A stretch of 18,169 nucleotides of DNA from Actinobacillus sp. Lineage in GTDB: Bacteria > Pseudomonadota > Gammaproteobacteria > Enterobacterales > Pasteurellaceae. Below, one piece after another: positions 1 through 7,520 of this stretch. Location of the stretch: the NCBI GenBank assembly GCA_020026115.1, contig JAHHQY010000034.1, positions 1 to 18,169 of the forward strand. The letters are read 5' to 3'. The notes below the pieces were generated by a model, which saw only the letters and a list, made by a program, of their open reading frames with translations, ran no database searches and had not been told where the DNA came from. How positions within the stretch are numbered: position 1 is the first letter of the stretch; the number at the start of each line of letters is the position of its first letter. The position numbers and the translations under genes are program-made.

Positions 1-153
1 GTCGCTGCCGCTATTGCTCGCGCGAAAGCGAAAAAAGCTCAGCAAAATTCCGCCGAGCCTCTCGCGCCGAAAATGGATAGCCAAGAAAGCGACCCGAAAA
101 AACTAGCCGTCGCTGCCGCTATTGCTCGCGCGAAAGCGAAAAAAGCTCAGCAA
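1..153 (+). repeat. Direct repeat in rnfC: two identical 45-base copies, period 108
   Basis: Bases 1-45 and 109-153 are identical. The period is 108 bases (36 codons), so copy number could change without shifting the frame. The sequence between copies (46-108) encodes a Pro/Ser/Asp-containing linker. More copies may lie upstream of the window edge. Confidence 0.93.
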
Positions 154-189
154 CAAGGCCAATTAGAAAAGGAAAAAGAGAATGTTTAA
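1..189 (+). CDS. rnfC: Ion-translocating oxidoreductase subunit C, C-terminal end (partial)
   Basis: The frame is open from base 1 and gives 62 residues ending at TAA 187-189; the rest of the gene lies upstream of the window. The tail is rich in Ala, Lys, Arg and Gln and contains two copies of the segment VAAAIARAKAKKAQQ, 36 residues apart. RnfC is the peripheral subunit of the membrane Rnf/Rsx complex, with flavin/NADH-binding and iron-sulfur domains in its N-terminal part, not visible here. In enteric and Pasteurellaceae RnfC proteins a low-complexity C-terminal extension with repeats of this type follows the catalytic domains and varies in length between strains. The stop overlaps the rnfD start by 8 bases, so the two are probably translationally coupled. 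Identification rests on the repeats and on the following rnfD, rnfG and rnfE. Confidence 0.9.
   Translation, partial: VAAAIARAKAKKAQQNSAEPLAPKMDSQESDPKKLAVAAAIARAKAKKAQQQGQLEKEKENV
63..72 (-). repeat. Motif copy 1 (TTTCGGYGCG), in rnfC
   Basis: Reads CGCGCCGAAA on +, exact match. Codons for LAPK in the linker between the rnfC repeats. Confidence 0.85.
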
Positions 190-1267
190 ATTAACAAGCT
201 CGCCCCACACACATTCAGGGGCATTAACTGCAAACGTTATGCTATGGGTTATGCTCGCCATGTTGCCTGCCCTTGGCGCACAAGTTTATTACTTTGGTTA
301 TGGCGTCTTAATTCAAGCCTTTTTGGCCTTAAGTTTTGCTTTTCTTTTGGAATTAGCGGTCACGAAATTGCGCCAGAAAAAAGCCTTTTTTTATGTTGGC
401 GATTTCAGTGGTTCTTTAACCGCACTAATTCTCGCCATGGCTATTCCGCCTTATGCGCCTTATTGGGTGATTTTAATTGGTACTTTTTGCGCCATTTTAA
501 TCGGCAAGCACGTTTATGGCGGATTAGGGCAAAACTTATTCAACCCCGCTATGGTTGGTTATGTCATTTTATTAGTGTCTTTCCCCGTGCCTATGACAAG
601 CTGGATGCCCGCAACGCAACTTTTCGCCCAAGCACCGAGTTTTGCTGACGCTTGGCATTTAATTTTTACAGGACAAACCTTAGCAGGACTTGATTTACAC
701 CAACTTAGCGCAAGCATTGATGGCTTAACGCAAGCGACGCCACTTAATGCTTTAAATACCAGTATCAGCAAAGGCTTACAATCTATGGCTGAGTTTAATC
801 AGTTGCCGATTTTACAAAATAGCTTACCTTTCGCTTATGAACATTGGTTTGTGGGAATTGGCTGGGCGCAAGTCAATCTTTGCTTTTTAATGGGTGGGTT
901 ATTTTTAATCTTTAAACGCATTATTCATTGGCAAATTCCTTTTGCTTTGCTTGCTACGTTTTTTGTTTTATGCACGCTTCAATGGCTAAGTTCTGACATT
1001 GCGCCTAATCCCTTTTGGCAATTATTAAGCGGTGCGACTATGTTTGGTGCTTTTTTTATTGCAACCGACCCTGTCACGGCTTCCATTACCCCTAAAGGAA
1101 AACTCTTTTTCGGCGCGTTAATTGGTTTCTTGCTTTACCTTATTCGCTACTTTGGCGGATATCCTGATGCCATGGCTTTTGCCGTTTTATTGGCAAATAT
1201 TTGCGTACCATTAATTGATCACTATACCCGTCCACGCGTGGCTGGGCATTTTAGAAAAGGAAAATAA
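182..1267 (+). CDS. rnfD: Ion-translocating oxidoreductase subunit D
   Basis: This 361-residue integral membrane protein is the NqrB/RnfD-family core subunit of the Rnf/Rsx complex, which couples electron transfer between ferredoxin and NAD to ion movement; in E. coli the homologous Rsx complex keeps SoxR reduced. Hydrophobic segments occupy most of residues 20-135 and 220-350. The loop with GLTQATPL places Thr186 where the family carries a covalently bound FMN (reported as Thr187 in the E. coli and Vibrio proteins). The conserved stretch GQNLFNPAMVGY lies at about 116-127. The ATG at 182 overlaps the last codons of rnfC, and rnfG begins one base after the stop. Length and start match the family, and nothing in it looks broken. 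Confidence 0.95.
   Translation: MFKLTSSPHTHSGALTANVMLWVMLAMLPALGAQVYYFGYGVLIQAFLALSFAFLLELAVTKLRQKKAFFYVGDFSGSLTALILAMAIPPYAPYWVILIGTFCAILIGKHVYGGLGQNLFNPAMVGYVILLVSFPVPMTSWMPATQLFAQAPSFADAWHLIFTGQTLAGLDLHQLSASIDGLTQATPLNALNTSISKGLQSMAEFNQLPILQNSLPFAYEHWFVGIGWAQVNLCFLMGGLFLIFKRIIHWQIPFALLATFFVLCTLQWLSSDIAPNPFWQLLSGATMFGAFFIATDPVTASITPKGKLFFGALIGFLLYLIRYFGGYPDAMAFAVLLANICVPLIDHYTRPRVAGHFRKGK
1108..1117 (+). repeat. Motif copy 2, in rnfD
   Basis: Reads TTTCGGCGCG on +, exact match, in codons for FFGAL. Confidence 0.85.
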
Positions 1268-1268
1268 T

Positions 1269-1904
1269 ATGCAAAAAATTCTCCCTGTGGCACAAAAAAA
1301 TGGCTTACTTTTAGCTTGTGTTGCCTTAGTTTGCGCAAGCCTTTCTGCGGGTGTTTATTTTTTAACGAAAGATCGTATTGATGAGCAAGTGGCTTTACAA
1401 AAAACCGCACTTTTAGCGCAAGTAGTGCCTCAAACCTATTACGATAATCATTTACTTGCGACTTGCCAAAAACCTTCAGGCATTTTTGCACAAAATCCCT
1501 ATATTACTGAAATTTGTCGTGCCGAAAAAAATGGCAAAATTACCGCTTACGCCTTTGAAACCATTGCGCCTAACGGCTATGCCGGCCCTATTCATTTAAT
1601 TGTTGGTTTAACTCCGAAAGGCGAAGTTTTAGGGGTGCGAGTGACTGAACACAATGAAACGCCAGGTTTAGGCGATAAAATTGAACTGAAACATTCCAAC
1701 TGGATTTTAACTTTTGCCCACAAATTTTTGCAAAAAGATCGCTTATCCCATTGGGCGGTGAAAAAAGATGGCGGTGAGTTTGACCAATTTACTGGTGCGA
1801 CAATTACTCCGCGCATTGTGGTAAATCAAGTGAAAGTAGCCAGTTTATCCCTTTTAGAGAATTTAAAGTCCTTAAAACAAGGAGAAAAAAATGCAAGTTT
1901 CTGA
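1269..1904 (+). CDS. rnfG: Ion-translocating oxidoreductase subunit G
   Basis: I chose the ATG at 1269 (211 residues), not the in-frame ATG at 1215 inside rnfD: AAGGAAA at 1257-1263 is well spaced, and the protein then begins with its membrane anchor (residues about 12-33). The remainder is a periplasmic FMN-binding domain. Near the C terminus DQFTGATIT provides the TGAT motif; Thr178 should carry the covalent FMN, as in NqrC/RnfG. The conserved HNETPGLGDKIE lies at about 128-139. RnfG passes electrons within the Rnf/Rsx complex together with RnfD. It starts 1 base after rnfD and overlaps rnfE by 14 bases. It contains the only exact Haemophilus-type uptake-signal core in the window. Confidence 0.95.
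   Translation: MQKILPVAQKNGLLLACVALVCASLSAGVYFLTKDRIDEQVALQKTALLAQVVPQTYYDNHLLATCQKPSGIFAQNPYITEICRAEKNGKITAYAFETIAPNGYAGPIHLIVGLTPKGEVLGVRVTEHNETPGLGDKIELKHSNWILTFAHKFLQKDRLSHWAVKKDGGEFDQFTGATITPRIVVNQVKVASLSLLENLKSLKQGEKNASF
1404..1412 (-). repeat. Haemophilus-type DNA uptake signal core (AAGTGCGGT)
   Basis: The + strand reads ACCGCACTT, the reverse complement of the 9-base uptake signal core of H. influenzae and relatives. It lies inside rnfG. I found no second exact copy in the window. A single copy is compatible with chance or with a relic. Confidence 0.6.
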
Positions 1905-2571
1905 GAATAAAGCACATATCAAGCCAAAAAATACGCCTTGGGGCGATTTATTGAAGCAAGGTTTTTGGCATAACAACCCAGCTTTAGTGCAACTTTTAGG
2001 GCTATGTCCTTTGTTAGCGGTGTCTAATTCTGCAACCAATGCCTTAGGCTTAGGTCTTGCCACAATTGTTGTGCTTATTTGTACGAATAGCGTTGTTTCC
2101 ATTTTTCGCCAACATATTCCGCAAGAAATTCGTATTCCTATTTACGTTATGATCATCGCCAGTACCGTTACCGCAGTTCAGCTGATTATGAACGCTTACA
2201 CTTACAGCCTTTATCAATCCTTAGGGATTTTTATTCCGCTTATCGTAACCAACTGTATTGTTATTGGGCGCGCGGAAGCCTATGCTTCGAAAAATCCTGT
2301 TTTACTTTCGCTTTTTGATGGTTTTGCTATGGGCTTGGGAATGACTTTTGTGTTGTTTTTACTTGGTGCTTTACGAGAACTTTTAGGAACGGGCAAACTT
2401 TTTATTGGTATTGAAAACCTTTTGGGGCCTTGGGCGAGCGTTCTACATTTGGATTTATTGCATCTTGAGCAGAGTTTCTTGCTTGCAATTTTACCGCCAG
2501 GGGCTTTTTTAGGTTTAGCTTTTTTATTAGCCTTAAAAAATATGCTGGATGCGAGAAAAAAGCATGAATAA
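1891..2571 (+). CDS. rnfE: Ion-translocating oxidoreductase subunit E
   Basis: This 226-residue hydrophobic protein belongs to the NqrD/RnfE family, one of the paired membrane subunits (with RnfA) that form the ion or electron pathway of the Rnf/Rsx complex. It has about six membrane segments. Conserved features include LGLCPLLAVSNSATNALGLG near residues 35-54 and NCIVIGRAEAYASKNP near 112-127, the latter holding the conserved Cys. The start has a strong AAGGAG at 1879-1884. The beginning overlaps rnfG by 14 bases and the end overlaps nth by 8 bases, so the four genes are probably one translationally coupled unit. Length is close to E. coli RsxE. Confidence 0.95.
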   Translation: MQVSENKAHIKPKNTPWGDLLKQGFWHNNPALVQLLGLCPLLAVSNSATNALGLGLATIVVLICTNSVVSIFRQHIPQEIRIPIYVMIIASTVTAVQLIMNAYTYSLYQSLGIFIPLIVTNCIVIGRAEAYASKNPVLLSLFDGFAMGLGMTFVLFLLGALRELLGTGKLFIGIENLLGPWASVLHLDLLHLEQSFLLAILPPGAFLGLAFLLALKNMLDARKKHE

Positions 2572-3196
2572 AAGCAAACGTATTGAAATTTTAAAACGCT
2601 TACAAGCGGACAACCCGCACCCAACAACGGAACTTCAGTATCAATCTGTTTTTGAGTTACTTATTGCTGTTATTCTTTCAGCTCAAGCCACGGATAAAAG
2701 CGTCAATAAAGCGACGGCGAAACTTTTTCCCGTTGCCAATACCCCACAAGCTATGTTTGACCTTGGTGTAGATGGCCTTAAACCCTACATTAAAACCATT
2801 GGCCTTTATAACAGCAAAGCAGAAAATATTATTAAAACCTGTCGTGATTTATTAGACAAATATGAAGGCGAAGTTCCGCAAGATCGCGCTTCCCTTGAAG
2901 CTTTAGCGGGGGTTGGACGTAAAACTGCAAATGTTGTGCTGAATACGGCCTTTGGCCAGCCTACTATTGCTGTTGATACGCATATTTTTCGCGTCTGTAA
3001 TCGCACCAAGTTTGCGCAAGGGAAAAACGTTGTACAAGTGGAAGAAAAACTAAATAAAGTGGTGCCGGCGGAATTTAAGGTGGATGTTCATCATTGGCTT
3101 ATTCTTTTAGGGCGTTACACTTGCATTGCAAGAAAACCACGTTGTACATCTTGTTTAATTGAGGATCTTTGCGAATACAAAGAAAAAACATCTTAA
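2564..3196 (+). CDS. nth: Endonuclease III (DNA glycosylase/AP lyase)
   Basis: This 210-residue protein removes oxidised pyrimidines from DNA and cleaves the abasic site. I chose ATG 2564 because the product then begins MNKSKRIEIL and aligns end to end with E. coli Nth; the in-frame ATG at 2549 would add five residues. The helix-hairpin-helix motif LAGVGRKTANVVL carries catalytic Lys120, and AVDTHIFRV carries Asp138. Four cysteines at 187, 194, 197 and 203 form the [4Fe-4S] cluster with the classical C-x6-C-x2-C-x5-C spacing. There is no strong ribosome binding site and the start overlaps the end of rnfE by 8 bases, so translation probably depends on coupling. The rnf-nth link is conserved in E. 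coli and Haemophilus. Confidence 0.97.
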   Translation: MNKSKRIEILKRLQADNPHPTTELQYQSVFELLIAVILSAQATDKSVNKATAKLFPVANTPQAMFDLGVDGLKPYIKTIGLYNSKAENIIKTCRDLLDKYEGEVPQDRASLEALAGVGRKTANVVLNTAFGQPTIAVDTHIFRVCNRTKFAQGKNVVQVEEKLNKVVPAEFKVDVHHWLILLGRYTCIARKPRCTSCLIEDLCEYKEKTS

Positions 3197-3209
3197 TTTT
3201 ATAAAACTT

Positions 3210-3219
3210 CGCACCGAAA
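3210..3219 (-). repeat. Motif copy 3, left arm of the nth terminator
   Basis: Reads CGCACCGAAA on +, exact match; pairs with copy 4 in the hairpin. Confidence 0.85.
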
Positions 3220-3233
3220 AATGTCCAACAAAT

Positions 3234-3243
3234 TTTCGGTGCG
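3234..3243 (+). repeat. Motif copy 4, right arm of the nth terminator
   Basis: Reads TTTCGGTGCG on +, exact match; pairs with copy 3. Confidence 0.85.
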
Positions 3244-3268
3244 AAACCCTTTTTACTTTAATGGCTTT

Positions 3269-4378
3269 TTAAGCGATCTTTTTTTCACGTCGATAGCTTG
3301 CTAATGCATTCATAAATAAGGCAATTAATGTACCTACTAGCAAGCCTACAAAAGTACCAGCAACAACAATTAAAGCACGTTTAGGTGCGGTACGATTAGC
3401 TGGATAACTCGGTTCTTCTTGATAAGAAAAAACATTAAATTGTGTTTTTCCTATTTGATCTTGAGCTAAATAAGCATTTAAATTTTTTAATTGATTTTTA
3501 ATATCGTAATAACGTGTGGGATAAATCACCGCTAATTTTTTAAGCGAATTGATTTGTGCCGCTAAATACTTTTCACCTAACATAAATAAGAAAACATCAT
3601 CATATAATGAGCTAGATTTTACTTGAATACCCACAGAAGCATTTCTAAAATCATTCATTTGCTTATATTGTATATTCATATAATCTTTAATTCCTGCATT
3701 TTGTGCAGAAGTTAAAGCACGCTCTAAATATTGTAATTTGAGCTGTTTCTCTGTATTCACAACGCCTTCAATTGCTTGTAACTCTTTCTTCAAAGCAACC
3801 TTAGTCACATCAATTTTCGCTTGTAAATTCATTAACAAATCTTTTTTCGTTATTTTATTCATATTTTCGATAAAAGCTTGCAAGGATTCTTGCGCAAGTT
3901 CCGGCGTTGGCGCAGAAAAACTGATCGATACACCATTTAAAGCAACGGCTGATTTCTCATTATCGAGCTTTTCAATCGCAATATCTTTCAATAATGCTTG
4001 TAAGGCTTTCTGTTTTGTTAACCCTTTGGCTTGTAATTCTTCATACATCGTTGTTGTTTGTAAAAATTCTGCTTGTTTAGTTTGAGAAACCAGATTCTTT
4101 TTAAATCGTGCAAATAAACTGCTTTCATCTTGGCTCTTAATTACCCCCATTTTATCCATATCGATTAAATAATTTGCGACATCTGTTTCTTGAGGCAAAG
4201 TCACAATCGCATGAGAGGTCCATACTTGTTTGGCTAATAAAGCATAAGCTAAAGATGCAAGAGCAAAAAGAAATGTCACGCCCATAATGAGCTTTTTCTT
4301 TTGCCAAAGAGATAAGAATAAAGCAATTAAATCAATTTCATCATCTTGATTTGCAACCGCTGGATTTTCAGGTTTCAT
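3269..4378 (-). CDS. wzz: Wzz-type polysaccharide chain-length regulator
   Basis: The 369-residue product has the architecture of PCP-1 (Wzz) proteins: a short cytoplasmic N terminus, membrane segment 1 at about 30-49, a large periplasmic domain rich in helix and coiled coil (about 150-310), a proline-containing stretch (EEPSYPANRTAPKRA) and membrane segment 2 at about 335-358 with a basic cytoplasmic tail. Such proteins sit in the inner membrane and set the length of Wzy-polymerised chains (O antigen, enterobacterial common antigen). Which subtype (WzzB, WzzE or FepE-like) cannot be decided here. AAAAGGAC precedes the ATG. It follows slt in the same direction after 58 bases with no convincing terminator between. 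No glycosyltransferase, flippase or polymerase gene is nearby. Confidence 0.85.
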   Translation of the reverse strand: MKPENPAVANQDDEIDLIALFLSLWQKKKLIMGVTFLFALASLAYALLAKQVWTSHAIVTLPQETDVANYLIDMDKMGVIKSQDESSLFARFKKNLVSQTKQAEFLQTTTMYEELQAKGLTKQKALQALLKDIAIEKLDNEKSAVALNGVSISFSAPTPELAQESLQAFIENMNKITKKDLLMNLQAKIDVTKVALKKELQAIEGVVNTEKQLKLQYLERALTSAQNAGIKDYMNIQYKQMNDFRNASVGIQVKSSSLYDDVFLFMLGEKYLAAQINSLKKLAVIYPTRYYDIKNQLKNLNAYLAQDQIGKTQFNVFSYQEEPSYPANRTAPKRALIVVAGTFVGLLVGTLIALFMNALASYRREKKIA

Positions 4379-4436
4379 TAGTAGTCCTTTTAATAAAATT
4401 TAAATTGAGAAAAAACATAAGGCTTTTTCTTACGGG

Positions 4437-6452
4437 TTAATATTGGCGATTATGTTCCGCCGGGGTAAATTTTTGTAATTTTTGTTTTTGTAAAATTTGA
4501 TGGTAATAAGCATAAACCAACACATTTTGCACATAATTACGGGTTTCATAAAATGGGATAGTGGCAATAAATTTTGCCATATTATACTGCCCTTTTGAGC
4601 CGGCTAACCATTTATCTACACGATGTGGGCCGGCGTTGTAAGCGGCTGCAATTAAAATTCGATTATCGCCATATTTATTATAAAGTTCCTGCAAATGATG
4701 CACGCCCAGCATAATATTTTTTTGTGGTTCATATAATTGCTGTGTGTCTTTATAAGGCAACTTTTGGTTTTGAGCCGTACGTTTTGCTGTACTTGGTAAC
4801 AATTGCATTAAACCATAAGCGTTCGCGTGCGATTTCACATCTGGACGCCAAGCACTTTCTTGACGGGCTATCGCCATAGCAAATGAGCGCGTAATTTGTT
4901 TATCTTTTAAATATAAATCAAACCAATCAACATAAGCCGTAGGTAAACGCAAAGGTAAATGTCCCCAAGCGCGAGCTTTAATTGTGGCGGCAACTTGTAA
5001 AGCGTACCATTTTTGTTTTTCTGCATAATGGGCAAAAGCTAAAATCTGTTGTGGATTTTTACCTTGTAATAAAGCCAACCAAGCTCGCATCGCAAACTGA
5101 TTTTCATGCATATATTGCAATTCACGAATTAAATTGATCTTTTTTTGCTCTTGTGCATTCAGAGCAATATCCTCTTTAAAATGCACCATTGGCGGTTGAT
5201 AAGATTTATTTAACTGTTGCGCCGCAAGCATAGGATAAAATCCACGTTGTTGCATCAATGCTTGCCAAATTTTCTCACCTTCTTTACGATTACCCCGTTG
5301 AATTTGAGCATCAGCTAACCAATATTGCCATTCTTGAGCCGTTTGTGCTTTCGGGGAAAGGCGCTCTAGCCAAGGTAAAATATTTTCATCATTGCGCATT
5401 GCCACACGGATACGACGTTCAATTAAACTATCGTCCCCTAACTTAACTAATTGCGCATCTCGCCAAGTTTGTAAACTTTTTTGCGTACTATCAAAGTAAT
5501 GCTTTAATAATAATGTTTGCCAAGATTTTTTTTCTACTTCGCTTAACTGAAAGGCTTTCTGCCAATTTTTAAAGGTCGTTAAAGTGACGCCTTCGGGTAA
5601 AGTTTCGCTATTTAATTGTCGAACAAATTGCGGAAAAATGGTGAGCATTATTTTTTTACCTGTTGTTTTTTCTGCTATTAATTTTTCCACGGCCACGCTA
5701 CTGTTCTTATTTAAAAGAGCCATAGGATTTTGGCGTAATTGTAAATATTGTTGTAAGCGATATTGCGTTTTTTTATCGGTGCTTTGTTTTATTAAATAAC
5801 GCAATAAATTTTGATTATTTTTTTCAAAGGCATAAAAACCTCGTTGCAAAATCAATTGCTGGGTTAAATGTCCGTCTTTTTGCCAACTTTGTAATAAATC
5901 ATCACAACTTTTCGGCAAACTATTTCCCGTTAACCAAAGTTTCGTTAATTCTTGAGTCGTTGTTTGCGTTAATTTTTTCCCTACTGCGCCATGTTCTTTT
6001 GCTTGTAAAAATACGCATTGATTACTGGTATTTTTAGGTAACCATGGTTGATATTTAAGAATATCCGCCCAGTTTTTTTGCTTAACTTGTTCATTTAACC
6101 AACGCTGTTTTAAGGCGTTCGTTGAAAGAAATGTAGGTAAAGTTTTTTCTACTCGTTGAATTTCTGACCAAGTTAAACCCAAAGGGGATTGCAACAACCA
6201 AGTGTATTGGGCAATTGGGTATAATTCATAGTGTTTAAGTTGCTTTAATAATGCGTTCACTTGGCGTTCTTTTTCCGCACTATTTGGCTTTTTAAACCAT
6301 ATTTGTAAGTTTTCGTAGGCTTTCCGTTCTTGCTTTAATTGAGCGCTCGGCGCTTGGGCAAAACTGATCGGTGAAAAGGTTATACTCGCCACTAACCCCA
6401 CAGAAAACAAGGCTTTTTTTGTTAAATAAGCTTGTAGTGTTCGTAATTTCAT
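4437..6452 (-). CDS. slt: Soluble lytic murein transglycosylase (Slt70 family)
   Basis: This 671-residue periplasmic enzyme cleaves the MurNAc-GlcNAc bond of peptidoglycan, leaving 1,6-anhydro-MurNAc ends. A signal peptide ends with SFA, with probable cleavage after residue 32. A long alpha-helical U/L superhelix follows, and the C-terminal catalytic domain begins near residue 515. The catalytic Glu is Glu532 in ARQESAW, followed by NAYGLMQLLPSTAK and AAAYNAGPHRVDKW, the classical family 1A transglycosylase motifs. The start is supported by AAGGAG 10 bases upstream and by the signal peptide. Length is slightly above E. coli Slt. Upstream lies the secF terminator, so slt probably has its own promoter, or reads through. 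In H. influenzae and E. coli slt is linked to trpR; here wzz follows instead. Confidence 0.95.
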   Translation of the reverse strand: MKLRTLQAYLTKKALFSVGLVASITFSPISFAQAPSAQLKQERKAYENLQIWFKKPNSAEKERQVNALLKQLKHYELYPIAQYTWLLQSPLGLTWSEIQRVEKTLPTFLSTNALKQRWLNEQVKQKNWADILKYQPWLPKNTSNQCVFLQAKEHGAVGKKLTQTTTQELTKLWLTGNSLPKSCDDLLQSWQKDGHLTQQLILQRGFYAFEKNNQNLLRYLIKQSTDKKTQYRLQQYLQLRQNPMALLNKNSSVAVEKLIAEKTTGKKIMLTIFPQFVRQLNSETLPEGVTLTTFKNWQKAFQLSEVEKKSWQTLLLKHYFDSTQKSLQTWRDAQLVKLGDDSLIERRIRVAMRNDENILPWLERLSPKAQTAQEWQYWLADAQIQRGNRKEGEKIWQALMQQRGFYPMLAAQQLNKSYQPPMVHFKEDIALNAQEQKKINLIRELQYMHENQFAMRAWLALLQGKNPQQILAFAHYAEKQKWYALQVAATIKARAWGHLPLRLPTAYVDWFDLYLKDKQITRSFAMAIARQESAWRPDVKSHANAYGLMQLLPSTAKRTAQNQKLPYKDTQQLYEPQKNIMLGVHHLQELYNKYGDNRILIAAAYNAGPHRVDKWLAGSKGQYNMAKFIATIPFYETRNYVQNVLVYAYYHQILQKQKLQKFTPAEHNRQY

Positions 6453-6485
6453 GGACTTATTTTCTCCTTTTACTATTTCCTAGAT

Positions 6486-6516
6486 AAAAAGCGCGAGCAA
6501 AAAATTTTACTCGCGC
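6486..6516 (-). terminator. Terminator of the yajC-secD-secF operon
   Basis: Arms GCGCGAG (6491-6497) and CTCGCGC (6510-6516) enclose a 12-base AT loop. On the - strand the hairpin is followed by TTTTT (6490-6486). It sits between the secF stop (6542) and the slt start (6452). One arm is part of an exact copy of the window-wide motif (6512-6521). Confidence 0.75.
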
Positions 6517-6521
6517 CGAAA
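6512..6521 (-). repeat. Motif copy 5, at the secF terminator
   Basis: Reads CGCGCCGAAA on +, exact match; its first five bases lie in the terminator stem. Confidence 0.85.
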
Positions 6522-6541
6522 TTTTACCTTAAAAGTGAGAG

Positions 6542-7510
6542 TTAAGGTAACTCTTCAATCGCATCTTTATCCACTTTTTGTGGCACCATATGCTCACGTT
6601 TTAAACCTAAATCCAAGGCAACACTAATTGCAATGTAAATGGTGGAATAAGTACCAAAGGCAATCCCCACTAATAAAGCCAGGGAAAAACTATGAATAGT
6701 TGGCCCACCAAAGGTAAATAACGCAATAACCACAAATAAAGTGGTAATTGAGGTCATTAAAGTCCGCGCAAGGGTTTGTGTTAAAGAAATATTCACAATT
6801 TCAATCGTATCTACACGGCGAATTTTACGGAAATTTTCACGCACGCGGTCGAATACCACGATACTATCGTTTAAGGAATAGCCCACTACGGATAAAATTG
6901 CCGCCACAAAGGTTAAGTCCATTTCGATTTGGAAAAAGGAAAAAACGCCTAGCGTAACCAATACGTCATGAGCTAAAGCGACGATAGCCCCTGCGCCCAA
7001 TCGCCATTCAAAACGAAAACCAATGTAAGCGAGCAACAATAATAAAGTGGCAAAAGTGGCATAAATGGCGCTATCTGTTAAATCTTTACCCACATTTGGT
7101 CCTACAAATTCAACGCTTTGTATTTGCAAATTCGGGTCTTCTTCCGTCAGCATCATTTGAATTTTATTGCCCACTTTCGCATTCCCTGCGGCTGCAGGAA
7201 GACGAATCATCACATCGCGTACATCGCCCATAGTTTGAACAACCGCACCTTCAATATGATTATCGCGTAAAATATCACGCACTTTGTTTAAATTAGCTGG
7301 CTGAGAAAAATGGGTTTGTACAACCGTTCCGCCTGTAAAATCCAGCCCCCAGTTAAAACCTTTTGTCGCAATACAAAACACGCAAAGACTTGTTAAAACA
7401 AGGGAAAATATGTACGCAACAAGGCGATATTTCATAAAATTCACAAGTTTAAAGGGCAATACAATCCCTTTGTACTTATGAATGGTTTTATTTCGATTAA
7501 ATAAACTCAC
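6542..7510 (-). CDS. secF: Protein translocase subunit SecF
   Basis: This 322-residue inner-membrane protein acts with SecD and YajC to help protein export through SecYEG using the proton gradient. The N-terminal membrane segment is at about 28-48, followed by the hallmark GFNWGLDFTGGTVV, a periplasmic domain to about 140, and five further membrane segments. LNDSIVVFDRVREN carries Asp215, the counterpart of E. coli Asp213, implicated in proton transport. The start codon is GTG at 7510, supported by AAGGAC 8 bases upstream, inside the end of secD. The next in-frame ATG (residue 26) would remove the segment before the first membrane helix, so I prefer GTG. It lies 10 bases after secD in the conserved yajC-secD-secF order. 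Confidence 0.95.
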   Translation of the reverse strand: MSLFNRNKTIHKYKGIVLPFKLVNFMKYRLVAYIFSLVLTSLCVFCIATKGFNWGLDFTGGTVVQTHFSQPANLNKVRDILRDNHIEGAVVQTMGDVRDVMIRLPAAAGNAKVGNKIQMMLTEEDPNLQIQSVEFVGPNVGKDLTDSAIYATFATLLLLLAYIGFRFEWRLGAGAIVALAHDVLVTLGVFSFFQIEMDLTFVAAILSVVGYSLNDSIVVFDRVRENFRKIRRVDTIEIVNISLTQTLARTLMTSITTLFVVIALFTFGGPTIHSFSLALLVGIAFGTYSTIYIAISVALDLGLKREHMVPQKVDKDAIEELP

Positions 7511-7520
7511 AATTTTGTCC

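Larger units (their letters stand above)
3208..3254 (+). terminator. Terminator between nth and wzz, built from an inverted pair of the TTTCGGYGCG motif
   Basis: A perfect 13-base inverted repeat (arms 3208-3220 and 3233-3245) encloses a 12-base loop, followed on + by CCCTTTTT. It closes the rnf-nth operon. The opposite flank reads GTTTTAT on the - strand, so it may also serve wzz, which ends convergently at 3269. Each arm contains one exact copy of the window-wide 10-base motif. Confidence 0.85.

Noticed and set aside
1..153. CRISPR-like repeat-spacer pattern
   Set aside because: Only two copies, in frame and inside rnfC, with codons typical of the known RnfC tail.
244..648. 134-codon frame on + inside rnfD
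   Set aside because: It overlaps rnfD in another frame; the product is Arg/Trp/Phe-rich and resembles no family, as expected of a shadow frame.
1215..1268. Longer rnfG starting at ATG 1215 inside rnfD
   Set aside because: The added residues are a shadow of the rnfD end; ATG 1269 has a well-spaced AAGGAAA and gives the family N terminus.
2549..2563. Upstream start for nth at ATG 2549
   Set aside because: It adds MREKS, absent from the family; ATG 2564 aligns exactly with E. coli Nth.
3738..4085. 115-codon frame on + opposite wzz
   Set aside because: It lies wholly antisense to a convincing membrane-protein gene, with no ribosome binding site or recognisable domain; a reading-frame shadow.
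4379..4436. Terminator between slt and wzz
   Set aside because: Only an A/T stem (AGAAAAA...TTTTTTCT) is possible; too weak to call, so the genes may be co-transcribed.
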